Shown piece by piece: positions 46,961 through 56,013 of a stretch of 64,000 bases of DNA (positions within the stretch are counted from its first letter, which is position 1; every line of letters starts with the position of its first letter). The notes beneath the pieces are model-generated. The model saw only the letters and a list, made by a program, of their open reading frames with translations. It had not been told where the DNA came from and did not search any database. The position numbers were made by a program, and so were the translations under genes. Source of the DNA: Flavobacterium magnum (lineage in GTDB: Bacteria; Bacteroidota; Bacteroidia; Flavobacteriales; Flavobacteriaceae); the NCBI RefSeq assembly GCF_003055625.1, contig NZ_CP028811.1, positions 1,426,001 through 1,490,000 on the forward strand. Reading direction: 5' to 3'.

Positions 46961-47650
46961 TTAATTAGATACCGAAAGCGCTGTAACGTCCGGGATAATG
47001 ATTTCCTTTCGCCCGTAGATGATTTTCCCGTCCGCTTCCATTTCATTCAGTAACTGCGTGGCCGTCTGCCTTGAGGTGCAGATAATCTGCCCGATATCGT
47101 GTTGGGTCAGGTAGTTTTCAATGCTGACTTTCAGGCCGTCAGCGACACCTTCGCGCTCCGCCCAGTCTTTTAAGAACTGGTACAACCTCGTTTTGGCATC
47201 TTTGGAAATTAGGTTGCTGTAATTGTTACGGATCCGTTTCATTTTGAGCCCGACGAATTTGGTGTAGGACAACGCCAGTCCGGGGTTCTTTAGCAGCAGG
47301 TTCTCAAAATCAGACATCAGGAAACTGCAGATTGAGACTTCGTCAGAAAGCACTTTTGCATATTCGTTGAGCTGTTTGTCGGTTTCCAGCGTGAGCTCCC
47401 CGAAAAGGTCACCTTTCTGGATGATGTCTTTGATGGTTTCGTCGCCATTCTCATCAATCGAAACAATCTTGATGGCGCCTCGTTTAAGCAGGAAAATCCG
47501 CGGCACATCGGAGGACGAAAAGTAAATGATGTCGCCTTTGGCTGCTTTTTTAAACCCGGTGATGATGCACAGCTGCCGGATCTGGCTGAAACTCAGGATC
47601 CGGAACAATTTGTGATCGCGTAAATACCAGTATTTAAGGTCGTCGTACAT
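46961..47650 (-). CDS. Crp/Fnr-family transcriptional regulator
   Basis: 229 residues. A cyclic-nucleotide-binding-like beta-roll (about 20-130, with GDLFGELTLE) precedes a Crp-type winged HTH at about 175-210 (LTQHDIGQIICTSRQTATQLLNEME). No Cys cluster for an FNR iron-sulfur centre. It lies directly upstream of the YHS operon, which it may control. Ligand unknown. Confidence 0.9.
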   Translation of the reverse strand: MYDDLKYWYLRDHKLFRILSFSQIRQLCIITGFKKAAKGDIIYFSSSDVPRIFLLKRGAIKIVSIDENGDETIKDIIQKGDLFGELTLETDKQLNEYAKVLSDEVSICSFLMSDFENLLLKNPGLALSYTKFVGLKMKRIRNNYSNLISKDAKTRLYQFLKDWAEREGVADGLKVSIENYLTQHDIGQIICTSRQTATQLLNEMEADGKIIYGRKEIIIPDVTALSVSN

Positions 47651-47691
47651 GGGCTGCGTTTAGGCTGAAAAATTTTATGGCTGCAAGTCCG

Positions 47692-47715
47692 GCCATTGGC
47701 AAAAAAAGCAATGGC
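47692..47715. other. Hairpin between crp and acyl-CoA dehydrogenase genes
   Basis: GCCATTG (47692-47698) pairs with CAATGGC (47709-47715) around an A-rich loop; lies 42 nt upstream of the crp start codon, role unclear. Confidence 0.35.
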
Positions 47716-47733
47716 TTAAGCGGAATAAATGTA

Positions 47734-47761
47734 ATAAAAAAAGCCCGGAAATGTACCGGGC
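47734..47761 (-). terminator. Terminator of the acyl-CoA dehydrogenase gene
   Basis: On the minus strand GCCCGG (47761-47756) pairs with CCGGGC (47748-47743) and a run of T residues follows. Confidence 0.85.
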
Positions 47762-47793
47762 CTGAAAATCTTATGTTATCATCTTACGCTGCC

Positions 47794-48936
47794 TTAATCC
47801 TTGAGGATGCTGCGCGAAATCACAATTTTCTGGATTTCGGAGGTGCCTTCATAGATTTGGGTGATTTTCGCATCGCGCATCATGCGCTCTACGTGGTATT
47901 CCGCTACATAGCCGTTTCCACCGTGGATCTGGACTGCCTCGATTGTCGTATCCATCGCCACTTGCGAGGCGTATAATTTTGCCATGGCGCCTGACTCGGA
48001 GATGTCCATTCCCTGGTCTTTTTCCGATGCCGCCTTAAGGCACAATAACCTGGATGCCATGATGTTCACGTGCATATCTGCCAGTTTGAACGCGATGGCC
48101 TGATGCTTCGAGATTTCCTTTCCGAAGGCCTTGCGTTCCTTCGAATATTTTAAAGCCAGCTCATAGGCACCCGTCGCGATGCCCAGCGCCTGTGATGCAA
48201 TCCCGATACGACCGCCGTTTAACACCGACATGGCGAAATTGAACCCGAATCCCTCTGCACCAATACGGTTTTCCTTTGGGATTTTCACGTCTGTAAACAT
48301 CAGCGAGTGGGTGTCTGATCCTCGGATACCCATTTTCTTTTCCTTCGGACCAATATCGAATCCCGGCCAGCCTTTTTCAACGATAAAGGCGTTGATGCCT
48401 TTGTGTCCTTTTTCGATATCGGTTTGCGCCATTACAAGATAGGTTGACGCCGTGGCGCCGTTTGTAATCCAGTTCTTGGTACCGTTCAGCAAATAATGGT
48501 CGCCTTTGTCGATGGCTGTCGTTTTCTGGGACGTGGCATCGGACCCGGCCTCAGGCTCCGAAAGGCAAAACGCGCCGATAACCTCGCCTTTAGCCAAGGG
48601 TACCAGGTATTTCATCTTTTGCTCTTCGTTGCAATATTTTTCCATGCCTGCACAAACCAGCGAATTGTTCACCGACATCACGACCGCAGCCGAGGCGTCG
48701 ACCTTTGCGATTTCGGTCATCGCCAATACATACGATACACTGTCAAGGCCTGAACCGCCATATTTCGGATCCACCATCATGCCCATAAATCCGAGTTCGG
48801 CCATCATCTTGATTTGTTCCGTCGGAAATTTAGAATGCTCGTCTCTTTCAATGACGCCGGGAAGGAGTTCGTTTTGCGCAAAATCCCTGGCCGCCTGCTG
48901 TATCATCAAATGCTCTTCTGTAAGATTAAAATCCAT
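47794..48936 (-). CDS. Acyl-CoA dehydrogenase
   Basis: 380 residues from ATG 48936 (MDFNLTEEHLMIQQ), the family-typical start; an extension to 48981 overlaps the promoter. It oxidises acyl-CoA to the 2-enoyl-CoA with FAD. Signatures: FCLSEPEAGSDA, TKNWITNGATAS, ERKAFGK and the catalytic base Glu in QIYEGTSEIQ near residue 365. Divergent from anmK. Chain-length specificity (short/branched) is likely from similarity but unproven. Confidence 0.94.
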   Translation of the reverse strand: MDFNLTEEHLMIQQAARDFAQNELLPGVIERDEHSKFPTEQIKMMAELGFMGMMVDPKYGGSGLDSVSYVLAMTEIAKVDASAAVVMSVNNSLVCAGMEKYCNEEQKMKYLVPLAKGEVIGAFCLSEPEAGSDATSQKTTAIDKGDHYLLNGTKNWITNGATASTYLVMAQTDIEKGHKGINAFIVEKGWPGFDIGPKEKKMGIRGSDTHSLMFTDVKIPKENRIGAEGFGFNFAMSVLNGGRIGIASQALGIATGAYELALKYSKERKAFGKEISKHQAIAFKLADMHVNIMASRLLCLKAASEKDQGMDISESGAMAKLYASQVAMDTTIEAVQIHGGNGYVAEYHVERMMRDAKITQIYEGTSEIQKIVISRSILKD

Positions 48937-48978
48937 ATCGTTTGTAAATAATGTTGTCTTTTTTGTTCTGTCAGCGCC

Positions 48979-48986
48979 CAAATGTA
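48979..48986 (-). promoter_or_regulatory. -7 box of the acyl-CoA dehydrogenase gene
   Basis: TACATTTG on the minus strand (48986 to 48979); start codon 42 nt downstream. Confidence 0.55.
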
Positions 48987-49020
48987 ACCATTTCTTAGGA
49001 AATCTTTAACACCAAAACCG

Positions 49021-49028
49021 TATTTTTG
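49021..49028 (+). promoter_or_regulatory. -7 box of anmK, probably leaderless
   Basis: TATTTTTG ends 5 nt before the ATG at 49034, so transcription is expected to start at or next to the start codon. Confidence 0.55.
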
Positions 49029-49033
49029 GCCTA

Positions 49034-50095
49034 ATGGAAAAAGAAAACTATAACGTTATCGGAGTGATGTCAGGAACGTCATTGGATGGCATCGATCTGG
49101 CCCATGTATTTTTTGAAACCGAAAGTGGAAAATGGCGTTTTCAAATTCTGGAATGCGAGACCATCCCATACGCCGACGCTTGGGTTTCCAGGCTCAGGTC
49201 AGCCGTTGATTTCACCGCACCTGAATTGGAAGAGCTCAACGCGGATTACACCGACCTGCTCGGAAAGACCATCTCCGCGTTCATCACCAAGCACAAACTC
49301 ACGCCAGACGCGGTGTGCTCGCATGGGCATACCATCCTGCACCAGCCCCGCCAAGGCATCACGCTTCAGATTGGGAACCTGTCTCAGATAGCGCAAATCT
49401 GCAATCAAAAAGTGGTTTGTGATTTCCGCGTACAGGATGTTGCCATGGGCGGCCAGGGCGCGCCATTGGTGCCAATAGGTGACCGCATATTATTTGCTGA
49501 AAACGACTATTGCCTGAACCTCGGCGGATTTTCCAATGTGTCGTTTGAGGAAAACGGCAAGCGGATTGCATTTGATATTTCCCCGGTAAATACCGTCCTG
49601 AATTTTTACGCGGACCGTTTCGGGAAAGCTTATGACGACCAGGGCCACATTGCGGCCTCGGGTGTTGTTGATCAGGCATTACTCCAGACTTTGGACAGCC
49701 TCGGGTTTTACAAAGAACCTTACCCGAAGTCGCTCGGATTTGAGTATGTCAGGCAAACCGTAGTGCCTTTAATGGAGCGTTTTGCCATCCCCGATGCCAA
49801 TAAGATGCGGACGTTCACAGAGCACATTGCAGTACAGATCGCATTGGCGCTTCCGCAAAAACGCGGAAAAATGCTGGTTACCGGAGGTGGTGCTTACAAT
49901 ACGTTCCTTATGCACCGCATCCGGGAATTCCTGCCCGACATGCAGGTCATCATCCCCGACAGGAAAACACTCGAATTTAAAGAAGCATTGATTTTTGCGT
50001 TGCTCGGCGTGCTCAAGTTGCGCGGGGAAACCAACGTGCTTTCCAGTGTCACCGGGGCGCCGAAGGACCACAGTGCCGGGATGGTTTACGGCTGA
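49034..50095 (+). CDS. anmK: Anhydro-N-acetylmuramic acid kinase
   Basis: 353 residues. It cleaves and phosphorylates 1,6-anhydro-MurNAc to MurNAc-6-phosphate in peptidoglycan recycling. GVMSGTSLDGID (10-21) is the diagnostic N-terminal ATP site of this ASKHA kinase family; VCSHGHTILHQP, DFRVQDVAMGGQGAPLVP and LVTGGGAYN follow. NamZ lies elsewhere in the window; MurQ etherase is not present. Confidence 0.95.
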   Translation: MEKENYNVIGVMSGTSLDGIDLAHVFFETESGKWRFQILECETIPYADAWVSRLRSAVDFTAPELEELNADYTDLLGKTISAFITKHKLTPDAVCSHGHTILHQPRQGITLQIGNLSQIAQICNQKVVCDFRVQDVAMGGQGAPLVPIGDRILFAENDYCLNLGGFSNVSFEENGKRIAFDISPVNTVLNFYADRFGKAYDDQGHIAASGVVDQALLQTLDSLGFYKEPYPKSLGFEYVRQTVVPLMERFAIPDANKMRTFTEHIAVQIALALPQKRGKMLVTGGGAYNTFLMHRIREFLPDMQVIIPDRKTLEFKEALIFALLGVLKLRGETNVLSSVTGAPKDHSAGMVYG

Positions 50096-50196
50096 TCTTT
50101 ACTGTTTGCAGCCTCGTAACGGTGCCCGCTCTCAAAGGGGTAACGCAGCCGGATTCAGAATTTCACGCGAGCTGCTGAATTTTGCTATAATGGATT

Positions 50197-50205
50197 TATC
50201 TTTGC
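50197..50205 (+). promoter_or_regulatory. -7 box of the Glu/Leu dehydrogenase gene
   Basis: TATCTTTGC, 21 nt before ATG 50227. The closest TTTG (50181-50184) is only 12 nt upstream. Confidence 0.6.
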
Positions 50206-50226
50206 GCCACAAACTAAATTTTCGAC

Positions 50227-51453
50227 ATGACAGACTTAATAAAGAAATTTGAAGATAAATCGCCTGAAATCGTGTTCAACTGGAAAGATCCTGAAACAGA
50301 AGCTGAAGGCTGGACAGTGATTAACTCGCTGCGCGGCGGGGCAGCCGGCGGCGGGACAAGAATGCGCAAAGGCCTCGATATGAATGAGGTTTTATCGCTG
50401 GCCAAAACGATGGAGATCAAATTTTCGGTCTCAGGGCCTGCCATCGGCGGGGCGAAAAGCGGCATCAATTTTGATCCGAACGACCCGCGGAAAGAGGGTG
50501 TGTTGCAACGCTGGTACAAAGCCGTTTCCCCGTTGCTGAAAAGCTATTATGGGACGGGCGGTGATTTGAATGTCGATGAAATCCACGAAGTGATCCCGAT
50601 GACCGAAGAATGTGGGGTGTGGCACCCGCAGGAAGGGGTGTTTAATGGCCACTTCAAACCAACGGAAGCCGATAAGATCAACCGCATCGGACAATTGCGT
50701 CAGGGTGTCGTGAAGGTCATTGAAAATCCTGCCTTCTCGCCGGATGTAGCGCGAAAATACACGGTTGCCGACATGATTACCGGTTATGGTGTTGCGCAGG
50801 CGGTACGTCATTATTACGAGATTTTCGGGGGCAATATTGAAGGGAAAAAAGCCATTATCCAGGGCTTTGGAAACGTAGGTTCCGCAGCAGCATTCTATCT
50901 GGCTGCGATGAACGTAAAGATTGTCGGGATCATCGACCGCGACGGCGGCATCATCAACCATGATGGCTTTTCGTTTGAAGAAATCAGGACGATGTTCCTG
51001 AATAAGGACGGGAATAAACTGGTGGCCGGCAATATGATTTCACCGGAAGAAATCAATACACAGATATGGAAGGTGGGAGCGGAGATTTTTGCGCCCTGTG
51101 CGGCTTCAAGGCTTGTGACGCAGGATCAGGTTGATCAAATGACGGCTTCGGCACTCGAAGTCATTTCCTGTGGCGCCAATGTGCCGTTTGCAGACAAGGA
51201 GATTTTCTTCGGACCGATTATGCAACACGTTGACAGCAAGGTGAGCCTGATCCCTGATTTTATTTCCAATTGCGGAATGGCGAGGGTATTCGCATATTTT
51301 ATGGAGAAGAAAGTCCAGATGACTGATGAAGCCATTTTCAGTGATACGGCTGAAACAATCAGGAAAGCCATCGCTGATGTCCATGCGAAAAACCCGTATA
51401 AAACCAATATCAGTGCGGCAGCTTACGAGATTGCATTGTCGCAGTTGCTTTAA
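50227..51453 (+). CDS. Glu/Leu/Phe/Val dehydrogenase
   Basis: 408 residues. NAD-dependent oxidative deamination of an amino acid. The catalytic Lys77 is in GPAIGGAKSGI and the second catalytic region is GGDLNVDEIH. The nucleotide fold has IQGFGNVGSAAAFYL. Flavobacterial homologues are annotated as leucine or valine dehydrogenase-like; the substrate cannot be fixed from the sequence. A TonB-like gene follows after 55 nt. Confidence 0.92.
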   Translation: MTDLIKKFEDKSPEIVFNWKDPETEAEGWTVINSLRGGAAGGGTRMRKGLDMNEVLSLAKTMEIKFSVSGPAIGGAKSGINFDPNDPRKEGVLQRWYKAVSPLLKSYYGTGGDLNVDEIHEVIPMTEECGVWHPQEGVFNGHFKPTEADKINRIGQLRQGVVKVIENPAFSPDVARKYTVADMITGYGVAQAVRHYYEIFGGNIEGKKAIIQGFGNVGSAAAFYLAAMNVKIVGIIDRDGGIINHDGFSFEEIRTMFLNKDGNKLVAGNMISPEEINTQIWKVGAEIFAPCAASRLVTQDQVDQMTASALEVISCGANVPFADKEIFFGPIMQHVDSKVSLIPDFISNCGMARVFAYFMEKKVQMTDEAIFSDTAETIRKAIADVHAKNPYKTNISAAAYEIALSQLL

Positions 51454-51508
51454 AAACGACAATTTTTTATACCTTTAAGCGTTTTAGTGAATTAAAAACA
51501 GGCTTCAG

Positions 51509-52453
51509 ATGAACATGACACGCAGCGGCGCAGCCCCAACCCATATGACGTTGGATTCCAATCAGTCGGAAAAGAAGAAATCCTTAATCCTGACCGGGAT
51601 GCTGTTTGCTGCGTTATTCCTGCTGCTTTTTTTTCTGCATATGACCGCTACTGAAATGCAGCAGCTGGAAGGCGGCGGTGGCGGTGGTGGCGGTGAAGTG
51701 GCCGTCAATTTCGGGAACAGCGATGTGGGCGCAGGTGACAATTTCGAATCGAAGGATCTCGATTTGCCTGCTTCGAAACCTGTCAAGTCTGAGGTAGCTA
51801 CGCAGGAGGAAATCATCACTGATGATACACAAAACGATGTTCCTGCCGTAGTCACCGTAAAAAAGCCAAAAGACGAACCCAAAAAGCCGGATTCCAAACC
51901 CGTTGAAACGCCCAAGCCAAAACCATCCAAAGCGACAAACGACGCGTTGTCGAACTTGTTGAACGGAAACAGCAAAGGAGGCGACGGCGATGACAAATCG
52001 GGTGGAAATAAAGGCAGCAGTAACGGTACAACCGATTCACGTGGCTATAGCGGCTCAGGTGGTAGTGGTACAGGAACCGGCGGTGGTAACGGCAGTGGAG
52101 AGGGCATAGGCAACGGCTCAGGATACGGTCCGGGTTCAGGTTCAGGCTCAGGCGGCGGTGTCGGCAGTGGTGTCGGAAACGGGAACGGAAGCTGGAAACT
52201 CGCCGGCCGCAAACTCAGCAGCAGCGGAAAAATTACTCAGGATTGCAATGAATACGGCACAGTGGTCGTGGAAGTTACGGTCAACAAACAAGGCAACGTA
52301 ATAGGCTGTAAATACATCAAAGGGACGACCAACACGGATCCGTGCCTGATACAGCCCGCATACAAAACCGCGCGTACCTATAAATGGCTTCCGAAAGAAG
52401 ACGCGCCTGACAAACAGGTGGGGACCATCGTCGTCAACTTCAAACAAAGTTAA
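51509..52453 (+). CDS. TonB-like energy transducer with Gly-rich linker
   Basis: 314 residues. One membrane segment (about 29-47), then a Gly-run (GGGGGGGG near 55), a charged Pro/Lys-rich middle and a long Gly/Ser-rich tract (about 155-230), followed by a TonB-type C-terminal domain (about 235-312, GTVVVEVTVNKQGNVIGCKYI) with two Cys. No ExbB or ExbD gene accompanies it. The start could be the internal Met before TLDSNQSEKKK. Its stop overlaps the folC start (TAATG). Confidence 0.82.
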   Translation: MNMTRSGAAPTHMTLDSNQSEKKKSLILTGMLFAALFLLLFFLHMTATEMQQLEGGGGGGGGEVAVNFGNSDVGAGDNFESKDLDLPASKPVKSEVATQEEIITDDTQNDVPAVVTVKKPKDEPKKPDSKPVETPKPKPSKATNDALSNLLNGNSKGGDGDDKSGGNKGSSNGTTDSRGYSGSGGSGTGTGGGNGSGEGIGNGSGYGPGSGSGSGGGVGSGVGNGNGSWKLAGRKLSSSGKITQDCNEYGTVVVEVTVNKQGNVIGCKYIKGTTNTDPCLIQPAYKTARTYKWLPKEDAPDKQVGTIVVNFKQS

Positions 52454-53673
52454 TGGATTACCGTCAAACGGTCGGCTGGATGTTTAATCAGCTCCCGATG
52501 TACCAGCATCAGGGCGCGTCAGCTTACAAAGCCGATCTCACCAATATCTTACTGCTCTCAGAGCACCTCGGTTTTCCTGAAAAGGGCCTGAAATGCATTC
52601 ATGTCGCCGGTACCAATGGCAAAGGATCCACATCGCATTTGCTGGCCTCCGTGTTCCAGGAAGCGGGCTACCGGACCGGGTTGTATACTTCGCCACACTT
52701 AAAGGATTTCCGTGAGCGGATAAAAGTAAATGGCGCCGAAATTCCGGAGGCTTTCGTTGTCAAATTCATCAGCGAAAACAAATCTTTTTTTGAATCGCAT
52801 GCGCTGAGTTTCTTCGAAATGACGGTGGGTCTCGCGTTGGATTACTTCAGGAGCGAACAAACCGACGTCGCGATTATTGAAGTCGGAATGGGCGGCAGGC
52901 TGGATGCGACAAATATCATCACACCTTTGGTTTCGGTCATTACCAACATCGGCCTGGACCACACCCAATTCTTAGGCGACACGATTCCTGAAATTGCTTC
53001 GGAAAAAGCAGGGATCATCAAGGAGATCATCCCGGTGGTCATTGGTGAACATACCCGAGAAAGCTACCCGGTTTTTCTGGACAAAGCCAAAGAAATGCGT
53101 TCGGATATTTATTTTGCTGCTGATTTGGAAAACGAGGATTATCCCTCGGCGCTGATTGGCGACTACCAGAGGCACAATAAAAAAACGGTGCTGCAGGCAT
53201 TGGAAGTGATTAACAGCCAAGGCGTTTTCCGGATTTCAGATCAGGATATCCGAAAGGGATTCCTGAATGTGGTAGCCAATACCGGATTGCAGGGCCGGTG
53301 GCAGCAACTTGGGCACAGGCCGCTTATCATTGCCGATACTGCGCACAATCCCCACGGATTGGAAGCCGTCATGCCGCAAATCATGAAACAACAATACCAG
53401 CGATTGCACATAGTGATGGGCGTCGTCAATGACAAAGATTTGGATGCCGTACTGCCTTTATTTCCTAAAAAGGCAATATACTATTTTGCAAAACCCGATA
53501 TCCCGCGCGGGCTCCCGGCAGCCAATCTTCAGGCCGCCGCAGCGCAATTTGGCCTTACGGGCAATGTATACGATTCTGTACAAGCGGCTTACGGAGCTGC
53601 TCGACACAGCGCCGCACCCGAAGATTTTATCTATGTAGGAGGCAGCACTTTTGTTGTGGCGGAAATTTTGTAA
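52453..53673 (+). CDS. folC: Bifunctional folylpolyglutamate synthase/dihydrofolate synthase
   Basis: 406 residues. Adds glutamate to dihydropteroate or folates. The ATP-binding P-loop is GTNGKGST (53-60), followed by YTSPHLKDFRERI, and EVGMGGRLDATN and the Mur-ligase-like C-terminal half with IADTAHNPHG. Translationally coupled to the TonB-like gene by a one-base overlap. Confidence 0.95.
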   Translation: MDYRQTVGWMFNQLPMYQHQGASAYKADLTNILLLSEHLGFPEKGLKCIHVAGTNGKGSTSHLLASVFQEAGYRTGLYTSPHLKDFRERIKVNGAEIPEAFVVKFISENKSFFESHALSFFEMTVGLALDYFRSEQTDVAIIEVGMGGRLDATNIITPLVSVITNIGLDHTQFLGDTIPEIASEKAGIIKEIIPVVIGEHTRESYPVFLDKAKEMRSDIYFAADLENEDYPSALIGDYQRHNKKTVLQALEVINSQGVFRISDQDIRKGFLNVVANTGLQGRWQQLGHRPLIIADTAHNPHGLEAVMPQIMKQQYQRLHIVMGVVNDKDLDAVLPLFPKKAIYYFAKPDIPRGLPAANLQAAAAQFGLTGNVYDSVQAAYGAARHSAAPEDFIYVGGSTFVVAEIL

Positions 53674-53688
53674 AAAAAGCCATATTTA

Positions 53689-53719
53689 TTTGCAGGTATG
53701 GAAAAACAGCCTATATTTG
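53689..53719 (+). promoter_or_regulatory. Promoter of tRNA-Val
   Basis: TTTG (53689-53692), exactly 19 nt, TATATTTG (53712-53719). Transcript start near 53724. Confidence 0.8.
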
Positions 53720-53773
53720 CACTCGCAAAAGCGTTCACGGACTCCGCTACAATCAGGAATACGTGTCGTAACG

Positions 53774-53848
53774 GGGCGATTAGCTCAGTTGGTTCAGAGC
53801 ATCTGGTTTACACCCAGAGGGTCGGGGGTTCGAATCCCTCATCGCCCA
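53774..53848 (+). tRNA. tRNA-Val (TAC)
   Basis: 75 nt. Acceptor GGGCGAT pairs with ATCGCCC, the anticodon stem CTGG/CCAG encloses TAC, T-arm GGTTCGAATCC. CCA is not encoded. It marks the left edge of the A+T-richer block. No second copy of its 3' end was found in the window. Confidence 0.96.
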
Positions 53849-53872
53849 CAAGTTTAAAAACAAATGGTTTCA

Positions 53873-53906
53873 AAATCCGATACGTCATATGATGTATCGG
53901 ATTTTT
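53873..53906. terminator. Bidirectional terminator between tRNA-Val and the esterase gene
   Basis: AAATCCGATAC (53873-53883) pairs perfectly with GTATCGGATTT (53894-53904), 10-nt loop, T residues after it on the plus strand and A residues before it. Confidence 0.85.
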
Positions 53907-53972
53907 GCTTTTAGGCATTTGAGTACAGCTGTTCTTGGCATTTTTACACGGCCAGATTGGTTTCGAAAATAT

Positions 53973-54872
53973 TTAGTGGGTTGCCAAAAAATCCTTGATA
54001 TTACGTATGGCTTCAACAGATGCTTCTGAATCGATGTGCGAAAACAGCCAGACATGCTTTTGCCCTTCAAACTCCTTGATTTCTGATTGGTTCTGTACTG
54101 GTTTAATATAAGAATAGAAGTTCTTAGCATCGTCGTTCAGCACTTCATCCGTACCAACTAATAAGAATACAGGAGGGAATTTTTTGAATTTGATTTCACT
54201 CGGATCGGCTTCCTTTTTACCCCCTGCGTACATTTGTGCGTGGCTGTATAAAAAATCTTTCTTTAAAATGGGGTCAACTGCCTGTTTGGTTGTATAAGAT
54301 TTATTGTTGCACTTTAAATCAATCCATGGGGAAAGTAAAGCCAATGAGGACGGCAGCGGAAGATGGGCTTTTTGCGCATCATTCACCAAGTATATTGCCA
54401 TTCCCCCGCCGGCGCTGTCTCCCATCACTGAAACTTTGTAGCCCGGATATTTTTTGACAAGTTCTTTATAAACGCCGAAGACTTCATTGTTTGCCGTAGG
54501 GTACGGATGCTCAGGAGATAACGAATATTCAATGTAAAGTACTGGAGCATTTAAAGTTGCAGCCACATGGGTCAGCATAGCCCGATAAGCGTTTATACTT
54601 CCATAAGTATACAGTCCACCGTGCAGGTACATAATAATTTGCTTTTGTGGTAACAGGTTTTTATTAAACCAAAACGTTTTTACACCAGCTAATGTTTCTT
54701 CGCTAACGCTAACACTGTTGTCGGGTGGGTAGGTTTTTCCCAATGATTCATAGAATCCTCTGAACCGTTTGATTTTCTGCATAGTGCTATCTGCGATAGT
54801 TTGTGCATTTGAACTTGTCGTAGTTAGTTGAAATAACATCAACATAAGTACGATTTTGAATGTGTTTTTCAT
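53973..54872 (-). CDS. Exported alpha/beta hydrolase (HSL-type esterase)
   Basis: 299 residues. A signal peptide (about 1-24, SNAQ) exports it. The oxyanion motif HGGLYTYG and nucleophile GDSAGGG (about residue 150) mark the hormone-sensitive-lipase family; a catalytic Asp near GTDEVLND and His in GQKHVWLF complete the triad. Third gene of the operon that starts with the NmrA-like gene. Natural ester unknown. Confidence 0.87.
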   Translation of the reverse strand: MKNTFKIVLMLMLFQLTTTSSNAQTIADSTMQKIKRFRGFYESLGKTYPPDNSVSVSEETLAGVKTFWFNKNLLPQKQIIMYLHGGLYTYGSINAYRAMLTHVAATLNAPVLYIEYSLSPEHPYPTANNEVFGVYKELVKKYPGYKVSVMGDSAGGGMAIYLVNDAQKAHLPLPSSLALLSPWIDLKCNNKSYTTKQAVDPILKKDFLYSHAQMYAGGKKEADPSEIKFKKFPPVFLLVGTDEVLNDDAKNFYSYIKPVQNQSEIKEFEGQKHVWLFSHIDSEASVEAIRNIKDFLATH

Positions 54873-54912
54873 TTTTTCTAATTTTTAAGTGATTTTTATT
54901 TGTGTTGTTATT

Positions 54913-55995
54913 TTATGCGTTTAAGAATGGATAATCTATGTAACCCTGGTCGCCGCCGCCAAACATTGTTGCGCGATCAGGCTCGTTAAGTGGTGCATCC
55001 AATTCAAATCGGGTGGGTAAGTCGGGGTTGGCTAAGAACAGTGTACCGAATGAAACCAGTTTGGCAATCCCTTTGTCAATTTCCGCTTCGGCTGAATGCT
55101 TGTCATAAGCGGTGTTGGCTATTACCACTTTATTAATCATCTTTCCGAACAGCTCAATTTCGTCATCAGCCGGATAATGCGATGCGGGCGGGAAATATGG
55201 ACTACGCCTCATCAGTTCTACATAAGTGAAATCTAATTGGTTTAGTTTTTCTATCAGGTAATTATAGGTAGCAACCGGGTTATCCAAAACCATATCGCCA
55301 TAGGGATGAAACGGTGACAGTTTGATACCTACTTTATCACCACCCACTGCATGGATCAATTCCTGCATCACCTCCAATACAAAGCGCGCCTTGTTTGGAA
55401 TGCTGCCACCATATTCATCTGTTCTCTGGTTGGCACTTTCTGCCAAAAACTGATTGGGCAGGTAGCCATTTGCCGCGTGAAGTTCCACGCCATCAAAGCC
55501 CGCCTCAATAGCATTTTTAGCGGCCTGGCCGAAATCCTGTACGGTTTGTTTAATTTCTGCAACGGTCATTTCCTGTGGAATTTCGTAATCCTTCATTCCC
55601 TGCGAAGTGAAATGTTGCATTCCCTGAATAGGAAGTGGTGAAGGAGCTAGTGGTTTTTTGCCATTTCTATCGGTAGAGTGCCCGGCGCGGCCGGTGTGCC
55701 ATAATTGGGCTATGATGATGCCGCCATTGTCGTGCACTGCTTGGGTTACTTTTTTCCAGGCTTCAATTTGTTCCTGTGTAAAGATTCCCGGTGTAAATGG
55801 GCTGCCGGTCGCTTCTTCACTGATTCTGATGGCTTCAGTAAATAGGAGCCCGGCGCTTACTCTTTGTGTATAGTATTTTACTGTTGATTCACCAACGATG
55901 CCGTTGCTATCGGCACGGCTTCTTGTCATGGCCGACATTACCATTTTGTTTTTCAAGGTTAGCTTTCCTAACGTTGTTTTCTGAAGTAGTTTCAT
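54913..55995 (-). CDS. Old yellow enzyme family ene-reductase
   Basis: 360 residues, FMN barrel of the NemA/OYE type, reducing activated C=C bonds of maleimides, enones and quinone-like electrophiles with NAD(P)H. HAANGYLPNQFLAESANQRTDEYGGS (the run about 180-205) carries the substrate-binding His-x-x-Asn pair and the family signature; AQLWHTGR earlier and GTLFLANPDLPTR near the end also fit. Second gene of the operon. Confidence 0.93.
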   Translation of the reverse strand: MKLLQKTTLGKLTLKNKMVMSAMTRSRADSNGIVGESTVKYYTQRVSAGLLFTEAIRISEEATGSPFTPGIFTQEQIEAWKKVTQAVHDNGGIIIAQLWHTGRAGHSTDRNGKKPLAPSPLPIQGMQHFTSQGMKDYEIPQEMTVAEIKQTVQDFGQAAKNAIEAGFDGVELHAANGYLPNQFLAESANQRTDEYGGSIPNKARFVLEVMQELIHAVGGDKVGIKLSPFHPYGDMVLDNPVATYNYLIEKLNQLDFTYVELMRRSPYFPPASHYPADDEIELFGKMINKVVIANTAYDKHSAEAEIDKGIAKLVSFGTLFLANPDLPTRFELDAPLNEPDRATMFGGGDQGYIDYPFLNA

Positions 55996-56013
55996 TTTGA
56001 TTTTTTTAAATTG

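Noticed and set aside
46885..47046. Extension of the YHS protein into the crp gene
   Set aside because: The added residues are basic and unrelated, and a -7 box lies between the two genes.
53774..53848. tRNA-Val as an integration site
   Set aside because: No second copy of its 3' end was found by eye up to 64 kb and no integrase gene is present, so an att site cannot be claimed.
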